Part shown: positions 19,701 to 31,700 of the stretch, piece after piece
Position numbering within the stretch: position 1 is the stretch's first letter
Layout: the number at the start of each line of letters is the position of its first letter
NCBI GenBank assembly: GCA_946902875.1
Contig: OX336338.1
Location: forward strand, 10,469,971-10,533,970
Length of the DNA stretch: 64,000 bases
Origin: Nematopogon swammerdamellus
Lineage: Eukaryota > Arthropoda > Insecta > Lepidoptera > Adelidae
Direction of reading: 5' to 3'
Made by a program: the position numbers and the translations under genes
Notes under the pieces: model-generated
What the model saw: only the letters and a program-made list of their open reading frames with translations
Told to the model about the DNA's origin: nothing
Databases searched by the model: none

Positions 19701-22700
19701 GAATAATTTAGTTAAATGCGAAGGCGAAATGAAGAGATTTGTCTCCCTTCACCTACGGATCGGCCACATGTGGCCGATTTATACATTATACCTTCGCGTA
19801 CGGATCGTCCACATGTGGCCGATCCTTTATTCTCGGCCTAACGGCTGGGTGGCCCCAACAAAATTATTTTTTTCTTTTATCTCACTTAGCCGTGTGTATT
19901 TGAAAGAGATGAATTCTAATAATAGAATAAATTCTCTATAGGCTACAAGCGTTCTCCCACAGACAAATGTCAGATTTACTTCGCTGTCAGTGTCATCAAG
20001 TGAGCGGTTATAATAGGAGGGCGTTGTACGTTGCTGAGTTGTTTTCGGGTTTACTGAGTGTTTTTTTGTGGAGATGAACCAATAAGTGATGTTTTTTCTC
20101 TTTTTCATTATATTCCGGATATATTGAATGCATTTGTTTGTACTGAGGTGATCTGAATTTTTCGTAAAAATACGAAGAAAATGCCTCCTCCTCGGTACCA
20201 ATTTGGGCTGTTTTTAGAGGCTTGTTTCTCGACATAAATCCGTTTTCTGGATAAAATGAGGTGATAGAAGTGTTATTTAGTTCTTGTAGTTGAAATAATA
20301 TATGCCCTTTAGTGTTTGCATATTGTACATTTACGAGAAATAGGCAATTTTTGTGACCTAGTTTTCCCCATACAAACTTGATCGGCCGTTCGGGATGACT
20401 CGTGTGAATTTTATTGAGGACGACACGGGGGCTGCTGATAAACAAGAAAGGTATGATTAGGTCCGTTATTTATTGTGTTTATAATAAAAATACTATGTGA
20501 TCGATTTGCGGTCTAATAAATTTATAAAAATAAAAAACCTGAGAGAGGTCGCGATTTTCACATAGAACAACTTTACAAAATAATTTTGTCACCTAGAATA
20601 CGTAATATATATAAAAAATGCCATTTATAGCTAGAATATTTACCTGTAAATACAATCCATATGTTAGTTCATGAAGTATCATGGAAAAATCTTCCAAAAT
20701 GATTTTTTTTCGAGAGTAATGCGCCGGCGCCGTTCGCGGCCGCCACCTAGTGTAGGCGAAGGAAGATTTTTAAATAATGCTTTCGTAGCGGAAGGGTTTG
20801 CATGTGTGACGAATTTCATCTACTTACGGTTTTCCTTCGCTTGCTTAGAGTTTTATATTTTTGCTCATAGCTCAGGCCGCCAATAGCGTACCGTTATTAT
20901 TTATAGCCTAAAATCATTCTTGAGAAGTGACAGATAGATACAGTGAAAGTCCCATGTAAATCGATAAAGTGATTCTCGGTTATAAGGATATTCATATATT
21001 GACGTAGGTACGTTACACGGCCGCGCCGGTCGATGGTGGTGCCCTTAGAAAGGCTTTATAATATATTAGTTCGCTGATTCGCTGAAAGCACAGATTATAA
21101 CGGCTGAAGTACCTACGACCGGCCGCGACGGGCGGAGAGCCGCCCCCCACCCATCGCGGCCGAGAAGCGGGGGCGGGGCGCCACCAACATTCTCCGCCAC
21201 CATGGCCGCCACGCCAGCGCCACTGACAATTTAGATACTACGCTACGGCGCTGCGGCGGCGGCGTGGTGGCGGCGACACGGCGGCGCGGCGGCGGCGCGG
21301 CGGACGAGCGGCGCCGTGCTGCCGCGCGCCGACCGCCGCGCCCCCCAGCGTAGCACTACTAGCACTCCGCGGCCCGCGCGCGCCACGCTGCCTGACAGTA
21401 AAATGCAAATACCGACCGATAGCAAAATGCAATATTATGTCCCTGCTAAATGATCCTTGTTGTAAAAGTTTGATGCGAATTGAGATCAAGCTATCTAGAC
21501 GGTATATTATCCCAATCTCAAGCAATCTCCCACCTCGCACGCCCGGACCCCGCACTTCCCGTCACCCCCCGCGACCCCGCATGCTGCCTCACTGACACTA
21601 CACACAACTTACATTGTGATCAAACTATTGAACAGCAATAAATAATAACAACACTAAATACTTACAAAGTAGTAGAAGAGTAAAAGTAAGAAGTAAAAGA
21701 AGCAAACTCACTATCACATTCGAAGAGAGCACACACTGTTTTTAATTATCTATCACTCACTTGCGGGAAAGAAATAAACTTCAGGAATGCGATGGAGGAA
21801 TGAATGAATATTAGTGACTAGTTTTATAATTCTGCTTTTACATTATGCAAGTGCACACAATGACTAAAAGTAGGCGCAATAATAAGTTTCTCGTTTACGT
21901 TTGCAGTCGAAAAAAAAACAAATTACCTACATACTAAATTATTGCAAACTGAGAAAGCGTCACCAAAACAAAGATGGCGGACCCGAAAAAGTTTCAGTTT
22001 AACTCCGCAAAAAAGCGCGCGCGTCCCAACTTCATATACCTACACTTTAGTGTTCGCTATAATAGTCGCGCGCATGTGCTTCAGAGACATTATAATATTG
22101 TATTCCTCTTGAATATTGTGTATAAGGCAGATATGTATTAATGACGTTTATTTTTACCGTAAAATAAAAATGCTACATAATATTATTGTTCATTCATAAT
22201 GACATGACGTAGTATAACTTGATATTCCTTCATAGGAACACTGAGTCGCTGCTCGTATGAAACGGTATTCCGATAAGCTTTCAATACAATGTCCTTTATG
22301 TGCAAAAGAGACAGTATGGCTGTGGAATGGCTGGCGCAGTATGAGTAAGGTGAGACGGGCGAGACAATAGCAGAAGCAGCGGCGGCGCCGCGGTGGCGGC
22401 GCGCGGTGGCGACGATGCGCTTGGCGGGCGGTGGCGAGTGGCGAGTGGCGACGCGCGGTGGCGAGCGGTGGCGACAGCGCAGCGCGGCGAGACCTGTGAA
22501 ATACGGGTCTCTTCCTGTGGGTGGGTGCGGAGGTGGCTCATCGGGCGCCGCGGGGCGGAGGCGGCAGCGCCGACACCACGAGCGAGGTGAAACGAGGGAC
22601 GCGATTGTTTTTTTTTTTTTTATGGAAACTGACACGGTTGGCTACATCACCTACAACGTCCGTGATGTCAGCCCATAACACCGGGTGAACTAGGTGTCAT

Positions 22701-25700
22701 GTCAGTGCTTCCCCCTTTGATCGTGCCGGCTACACTGAACTGGTCGGAAAACACAAACTATTTACATAGCCGTTTAGACCGACGTTTCATTCAGTGCGGT
22801 GGTACCAACCCGGGCGGGTTAAACCCTACCACCAAGTAAGGTACCTACAGTTTTACGAGGAATCCGAACCTCGGTCAGCCTCCAACGGTCAGCGTTCACC
22901 CATCCAAGTACTGACCGCACCCAGCGTTGCTTAACATTCAATAGCGACAGTTGACTGTCTGCACCACTGAGCTATCGAGGCTGACAAAGTTAAGATTGTT
23001 TTAACACGTTTTTACTCGCTGTCTTGTCTGTCTTTTTATCTGTTCGGTAAAATGTTTGCAATCGATATGAATTAAATTAACTTTCCGATAAGCTACTTAT
23101 AGCTTTGAATTTTTGAAAATATTATCGCTTTTATTTAACTGTATTCTCAGTTCTCATCTCTTTATTTCACATTTTTAAACAAATTTATATTAATTTTACA
23201 CATATTATACTATAAAAAGTAATAAATTACAATACACAACATAATACAAACATGAAATAAAAACGGTAATACCGCCGCCGCGCCGGCGCGGCGCGGCCGG
23301 AGACAAGCCTCCAAGCGCGCCGGCGGGTGCAGGCCCTGGCTACGGAGCTCTCCGAGACAACGCGAGACTAGCTTCGAGCGATGGGTGGTGGTACTAGACA
23401 CGTAGGCCACCACCATTTCTCATTATTATTAATCTTCAATTCTCACGCTCAGCTCTTTTGCTACCCCCTTACTTATTATTAATACAACTTACATCACACT
23501 ATATAATCTCAAACATCCAAAGGTTGACTGCAAGAAATATCTGTATAGTATAAATCTGCCTTTGGACGGTTTTGTAATTTTTTTTTTACGTGCTTATTAC
23601 TGTTGAATGTTTCTTGAAGAAATAGGTAAATCATTTTCTATCTATTTCTTTCTAGCTCAGACGGACTGAATGCCAATGCAATATTAACTCGCTTTCTTGT
23701 GTCTATTTATTTGTGTTGCGCGGTGTTTGTTTGTTCTTTATGAATTTTGAAAACGATTTTAAACTACCTTTGAGACATTAAACATATATATTCGACTTAT
23801 ATTTCATTCATATATAAAATTTTGAAAATGTCTCTTATGCACTCTTACTTTTACTAGCGGTAACAGGTGTATGAAGTCCCACGGTGCTTTGTCACCCTAT
23901 TGGCGGGGGGAGTGGGAGGGGGGCGGGGGGAGGAGATCGACATACGGCTATAAATTCAAATGACCACGTTGGTTATAACTATAACTATTATCTATTTCCA
24001 GACTAGACACAGAATCAGTTGTTGAAAGCTCAAAAAAGCTGCCTATTTGATCGTTGGCATGCGTATAGTCGGTTTCAAATACTTTAAATGATACTCAGTT
24101 CTTAGGGTGCGATCTTCTAAAGAAGATTGGATACTTTGGGGCAAACTTCACCTTCGAGACTGCAGCCATACATTATAATAATGTATGACCAAGTGTACAT
24201 GTCACTTAAAATGACATTAGCATCCCTCACTTCAAGTTAGGTTGTGTGAGTGAAGCCAAAAAGCTCTTCGTCAAGATCGCGATGTGACGCGGCGGGTCGC
24301 AGGGGGTAGGCGGAGGGCGGGGAGGCGCGTTGAGGACAAACATTCAGTAACCACGTGACGCCACCAGACACCAAGAAAGTTCTCACAGTTAGCGACTATT
24401 ACACTATAAGTCGATTCGATTCAAATTTAATCATAAAGTAAAAAAATTGGGAAAAAAATAAACCATCGTAAGGGTCGAATTGAGAACTGCAACTTTTACA
24501 AGTTGGTTAATTTTTTTTTAACATTGAACCATTTTCGCTGAGAGTGTGAAATCGTCCTGGTGTCGCGAGTTTTGGGGCTACGGGAGTGGTTGAGGGCTCA
24601 AAAGACGCGTATCGGCTAGGGCTACGGTTGCGTATTCATGCGGGATTTTTGCAACGCAGCGAAGCCGCTATATGTATCTACTATGTAGGATTATGCAAGA
24701 TTGAGAGTACGAGTTACGGGAGTTACGGGTTAATGAATTAGATTTACGGGAATATGAGTAGGTATAGGTACTTGTACTTAAGAGTATGTAGAAATTATAA
24801 TTTTGTAATAAAGAAAACGTTTTCTATTTATATCAGAAGAGAATTCAATGTCAACTCCATCTAGTCGACATTCGATTTGTTGACAAATCGTAGATATGTT
24901 GATGTATTTACTTAACAAATTGATCTTGAATCAGCGCCACGAGCCACGAGATACTGAGCTCAGTAGGGTGGTTGATGGAGAGGTCGAGGTGGCGGGGTGG
25001 GACAGGGGCGTTTGGGGGTGAAGGTGGGGTGTATGAGGGTTACGTACGTTAGTCTACTGTCCGCTGTGACACATTTCACTTTATTTTATGGAATTACAGA
25101 ACACGACGTCGAGACAAATATGGCCTGTCACCATCGATAATGTGGTCAAGTACGAAACTCTGAATCAACTTTCTACGTTCCCTACACCGAAGCACCGTCT
25201 ATTTTACGTTTCAACAAGTGACCAACAGTGAAGTTGAGAAAATCCTGAAATTTTCAAACAAGACTCGCATTGCTCCGGGGTGAACTGTTACTGATTATCA
25301 CAAAAGTTTTCTCTCACGCCTTAGCATGGTTACAGCGGATAAATTAATAGAAAAGCAAATATTTTTGTGCGTGCAGTAACAGGAATACACGTTTTTTTTA
25401 TGTAATCCGATATGTGTGGCTGAGTCGGAGGGGCCAAAGCACATGCTCCAAGCAGCCAATATCACCTCCAAGGTAGGTGCCATATCGGAGACTTCCCTTT
25501 GGATTGCTAGCAATACTGAACTAGAGAACACAACCGAGGTTGCTATGCGGCCATCTTACATCCGGTACGGTTGTACCAACCCAGTCCTACAGTTAAGGAA
25601 GTTACCTACAGTTAGTTAGGAAGTAACCTACAGTTTTACACCGGTTCCGAACGGCGAAGCTGCAGGTGTAGGTATGCACGTAAATTTTTTTCGTCAGAAA

Positions 25701-28700
25701 TACTCATTGGTATACGCCGACCGGATTCGCACCTTGGACCTCTCGCATGAGAAGCCGATGCCCAAACCACTCGGCCAACCGCCACGTAATAGGAATCCAA
25801 TAAGAAACAGTAGCGCGCAATGGCATCACCAAGATTTATTTTACCAGTCAACCTATGTAAATAATAAAACCCTACCGAGAACAAGTCAGTCAGTCGGTCA
25901 GTCAGCCTGTATTCAGCCACTGCTGGGTATGGCCTCTCCAATTTTCCTCCAGTCTTACCGGCGTACTTGATGTACTTCAGACGTACTTGATGTCGTCGTC
26001 CCACCTGGCGGGTGGTCTTCCCACACTCCGTTTTCCTGTCCACGTCCCTCCGTCTCTGTCCGCCAGGGTAGGACACGGTTACTCCAACGGGCGTCGTCTC
26101 TTCGGCTAACGTGCCCAGCCCGCTGCCACTTGGGTATAGCCACTCGGTGTCCAATATCGACTACTTTGGTGCGGCAATGTTCTCAATGCCCACTCTATAA
26201 CCTGGTTATATTTCAATCTCTTTGTTTGAGGTGCATAATGAGACTACCTAGAATTTTATGAACAAGCTAAGCAATCTTTGTTTATTCATTGAGAGGCATT
26301 TCATTTCATTGGTTTATTAGAACTTTATTGTTTTCGGAATATTTTAAGGCGCCTTTCTTCGACCCCACGCTTTCACTTGCTACTTCACAGTTCGGAACCG
26401 ATGTAAAACTATTAGGTCCTGGTCTGCGATAAGCTTTACACTTAGTCCAAAGTCTCAATGCGGACCGGGATAGCCGAACTGATTTTTCCAGTCCTCGCAC
26501 CAAGAAAGAGGCAAGGGAAGGGCCTTCTGTTCACTTGGGTTATCTAGTTATTTACTATCATCATTCGTATAAGACATGACATAATAATTGTTACTTCCCT
26601 GTCCTAATTTCTGCTCAGCACAACCATTGCCATCATTCTTCCTCACTTAGGTACTCTCATCACCCAAAGGTCGACTGGAAGAAACCACTTAAAGTGATAA
26701 GTCCGCCTTTGCACTCGATTGTTCTCTTGTTTCTGTGTGAACTATGGTAAATTTATATTGTTCTTCTATGTATATGTTTTCTTCTGTGTCTTCTGTATCG
26801 TTATTAGTGTTTTTGTGACCAATAATTGTATTTCTATCTATGATATCTGTCAAACCTATGACAAAATAAGGATAAAAACTCACAGCAATTGCACTAGCTT
26901 GCGCTTATTACTGCAACTGCACACTTCGCACAAAATAGTAATAATAAAAAATAACAATCGCAAAGCGCCCGCGCACGCCGACTTGAGAACTGAAACTGAA
27001 TGTGAACTCGAGACGTTTCGCGAAGTGCAGGTTACATACATACCTACATCCTGCAAAGTTTTCAATGCGAGTGCGTTCAATGATCGTTTCGTTATCTACA
27101 TTTATGTAGTTATATTCGTTTTTGTGAAACAATGATTTCATCAATGCATTCCTCCAGGCAAATAATAAGAGATTTTGTTAGTTATTTTCATTCTTCTTAT
27201 TATTTATTTCTAGTTATTTATATTGCTTTGTAGGTACCTACGTCATAATTTAATTAGGTTTCATATTTCATAGATAAGAATAAATTTTATTCTGAGCACT
27301 CTTGTTAAACAAATTGTTGGCTTCTTGGACAGCTAGACATGTAAGCTCTTCGATTTTTCTCCGGTTCTTCTTGTTGGGTTTTTGGGTTTGTACTTAAATA
27401 TGTATATAGGGGTGCTTATTTATAGTTAGTTAGCTATGTACTTACCTCCTAACGCGGACTTTTTTAACTAACTAAATGTCAACTTTCCTCCGCACATAAT
27501 TTTCATATTAAATAATTAGATGTAAGTATTTATTACCTATTCTATAGACAGGTCAGCAGCGTGCGTGCGTACCTACCATGTCGTCGAATTACTAGGCTCG
27601 GCGCGGCGCGGTCCGCGATTCGCGAAATGTTTTTATCCGCTGCCCAGTGCGCTTAGCTCAGCCAGCCCTTGCCCTGGAGACATATCGTGCTGCCATCTCG
27701 TCTTGTTTCATTATTGAAAAATGCCTAAATAAAAACGATTTAACGATTGACAAACATATAGACTGAAGTTGTCTTTTATAATAGAATAGTAGCGAAGAAA
27801 GAAGAGGAAAAGAAATGTTCCTGGCAGAACCAGATTATATATGGCAGTGTTTCTCTGGTTTTTCGCCTGTTATGAACTGAGCGGAAAATATCCATGTATT
27901 TTTCATAGCTGACATTTATCCGGCTAGGTCCCTACCGCCTAGTGACAAAGACAGAGACTTACAGTTTTACATGAAATACGAGCTATGGAACAACTTGTGT
28001 TCTTGACTGAAATGTAGGTACACAGATATAAGACATTGGTCACAATGAATGGGACAAAGCTGCGCCACGATCTTCTGATAAAGCTCGAGACGAGAGTAAT
28101 CTATAATGGCGGATGGGTTTGCAGCGGTGCAACACGAGAGGGCGCCGCGGTCCACGCTGCAGCCTCAGCAGCAGATGGCGCTGCAGAGGCTGGGCAACAT
28201 CGGCCGTCAGCTGAACCTCCCCGGACACGTGTTCCCGGCCACCATCCCCCCATACCTACCCTCGCACTCATCTTTCCTCGACTCTTCCATGTTCCAACCG
28301 TTCCCGCGCCTCCCGGACATCGGCATCGATATGATGCCTCGCCTGACATCCGCCCAGGGCGCCTTCGGGAGCGCCCTTAAGTTCCCCATGTTCCCGGCGC
28401 CGTCACAATATCCCCTAGCGGCGGCGTCGGGCTACTTCCCGACCAGCATCTTCTATCCGCCAGTCGTTCCCCAGCTCGAGAGGGACTTTCCGATCGGAGT
28501 CGGTAAGAATCCGTATGTAATATAACATAAGCAATGAAAAATATATAAGATCGATCGGTATCATTTATCTCTAAGTAGGTACCATAGACTCCTGTGTTGT
28601 GTGTTGTATGTCCCCCCACCTTACTTACTTACGAGGTACTTACATACAATACGAAATTCCGAAAACACAAGATTTGTTTTGTGTAAGAGAATTGTTTTGT

Positions 28701-31700
28701 TATTTATTGGAGATCAAAGGAAAACTACAGCCGTTACATAATCTCGCAAAATGTATACCTATCTAATTTATAATTTCGATGCACATAGCACAGAAGTAGA
28801 ACAAAGTAGAACGCCGCCGCGTGTGGTATCGTGAGACCATGTAAATGCTTTTTCATACGATGTAAAGGACCTATGTTCTTCAAGGTCACGGAGGATGCTC
28901 TCCCAGACCTCGGGGTGTGCTACAGCTGAAGACTGCTGGCAGGATGGCGGATGACGAGGTTACCAGCTCTGAGGCTACTGCGACTGAAGGTATGTACCTT
29001 ATACCTACCTACCGACAGATGCCTACAGACCCTCGAATACCTTCCAATCAAATGCCAACAGGGACTTTTTCTTCTTCAATCAATTCCAAAAACGCAAGTG
29101 GATGATATGTTTCCCGAGCGAGCTTTTGCAGAAAACTGATATCGGTGGCGTGTGGAGGCATTATAGGTAGTTCCATTTAACTATGCAGTTTGAAAAAACT
29201 AAGTAGTTTGTTTAGCATTTTAAGTTTGAAATCGCTACGTATACCCGTTGACTGTGGAGCGGTCGATATCGACCGCTAGAGTACTATACCGTCATCTATG
29301 GAGCGGTCGATATCGACCGCCGCGTAGTCGGCGAGCTCCAACCGCTGCATGGGCCGAAGAAAAGATTTTTTTTCGAATTTTCTCACTTAGGAGTTATTAC
29401 TACAAAGAGACAAAGTATAAAGTAAAATTATTTAGCTACACATCTCTAGCAATAACTTGCTCTCTCCCGATTCCCGAAACAACAACAACAACGAAAAAAT
29501 TCTCATATCTGTCGTCATATGTCAGTTCGTGTTATATGTGCGCGCGCATGTTGTGCTTGTGAATATTCGCTGTTTTGTTCGTAAATACGGAAAAATGGAC
29601 CGGTAAGTGGTTTTTTTTTCTCTTTTTCATTATATTCCGGACCTATTGAGTACATTTGTTTGTACTGAGTTGAGATGCATTTTACGTAAAAAATCGAAGA
29701 AAAGTCCTACTCCATACAATACTCCATACTGACAATTTTTTTCCTGTTTGAAGCTTGTTTCTCAAAATAAATCGGTTTTTTGGAGAAAGTGAGGTGACAG
29801 AAATGTTCCTTAGTTCTTCTAGTTGAATAAGTGTGAATTCAAGATTTTATTGTGTGCGACACACGAGCTGCTGACACACCAGAAAGATAGGATTGGTTTG
29901 TATATGTATTCCTTTTTATGATAAAAATACTATATCACCAATTTGCGTTCGTGATAAATTTATAAAAATATAAAATCAGAGAAAGGTCACAATTTTCACA
30001 TAACACAACTTTACATAATAATTTTGTTACCCAGAATATGTACTATATATAAAAAAAAATCATTTATAGCTAGAATATTTATCTGTAAATACAATCCATT
30101 CGTTAGTTCATAAAGTTTCATGGAAAAATCTTTCAAAATGATTTTTTTTCTAACACCTTCACCTACGCCAGGTGGGCGCGCGCCACCTGGTGTAGGCGAA
30201 GGATTCTTTTGTTTTATGCTCCAAAAGTTGAAGGGTCCTTTTCTATGTATATCCTTATTATACTTACACACACATATCGAAACGCCTATTTCCCAATGGT
30301 GTGGCCTCTGCCTTACAAACTGCCTTACATACAACGGATCGTCAAATTCAACGTTCCTGACACATCTCGACGCCTCTAAAATATTCTAATGTGAAATTGA
30401 ACACTTTCCGTAGATACCGGCGTGCACCGTCCGCTGCAGTTGGGCCCAGATTCGCCGATCGCCCACGTCATCACTGCTGAAGATAAGCCTCCTCTCGGCA
30501 TGACCATGCCCCTGTCGCCCAGTTACCTGCGGTCACATCGCGAGCGCTACGGCGTTCAGGACCTCGGCGAGGAGAAATCTTTGATGTTGCTGACGCGGAC
30601 GGTGAACAAGAATGCGGCGCGCGTGGTGGTGATCCTGGTGCAGTGGGCTGCCGGCCTCCCCTCCTTCCAGCAGCTGTCCCCGAGGGTTCAGCACTTGCTC
30701 CTGACCTCTTCATGGAAGGAGCTCTTCATACTAACAATGTCCCAGCATTGCCTATGTTGGAAAGAAGGTGAGATCTGGCAGCCAATAAATACCTAAGTAT
30801 AAAGAAAAATTAAACGAAATTATAGGTTTTGTTATATTTTGCCGGCACATTTTGGTTAAACAAAAGCCTAAAACGTGTGAGTATAACTTGTGCACGCCGC
30901 CACCCATCCTCTTCTCATTAGCAGAGTTTCAGTGCGCGGCCTCTACGAATGACAATTCGGTTCTGCAGAACAATAATCTGAACTTTTTTACGAAATGTTA
31001 GTTCTAAAATGTCGCCATTTGTTATGCATTTATTAATTAGTGACTAGCGCAATTTTTTGTTTGTAAAACATTTTGCCTTCGTGCTCCGTAGCCAAGTCCG
31101 TAGCGTAGGTAGAGGATGGTAGAGGTTGGACATCGGTGCTTATAGATTTTTTTTTTATTTCAGATAACTACTTTTCTAACCTGGCACTAAACAGAGAAGA
31201 GCTACGGGAGGACGTGAAGGGCCTGTGGTCGGTGATAAGAAGACTATCACAGTTCGGCGTGGACTCGCTGGAGCACGCGACACTCAAGTCCATCCTGCTC
31301 TACCGTGTCACGGGTTGGTCAATGGTCATTCGTACATCAGTGAAGTTATGCTGACTTTGAAAGTCCTATACTTAGGTCAGATATGAACTCAACAACTCCA
31401 AGGCAAAACCCCCTCACGCCATAATACTCCAGTTTCTGTAGCAGGATGGCATGATCGACCAGATCGAATGCCTTGGAGAGGTCTACAAAAATACTTGCAG
31501 CTCGTTTATGTTCGTGTTCGTTAGTGTATATGTGACGGAGACTTTCCAGCTCACAAAACCATGTTGATTGAAATATAAAATATTTCAATCAACTTGGACG
31601 CTATATATATATACTGCGACGACACAGACTGGCCGGTGTTGCGTAATAATTAACCATCTCGAAGAAAGTAACTAAGGGCGAGGCCGAAGGCGGAGCTGCG

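Noticed and set aside
20008..20445. A 145-codon minus-strand open frame
   Set aside because: It lies inside a dispersed element whose second copy (29618-30150) has indels through the same region; no recognisable motif.
22183..22678. Several overlapping GC-rich open frames on both strands
   Set aside because: Biased composition (GGTGGCGA repeats) removes stop codons; no splice-compatible or homologous product, and one frame runs into a SINE.
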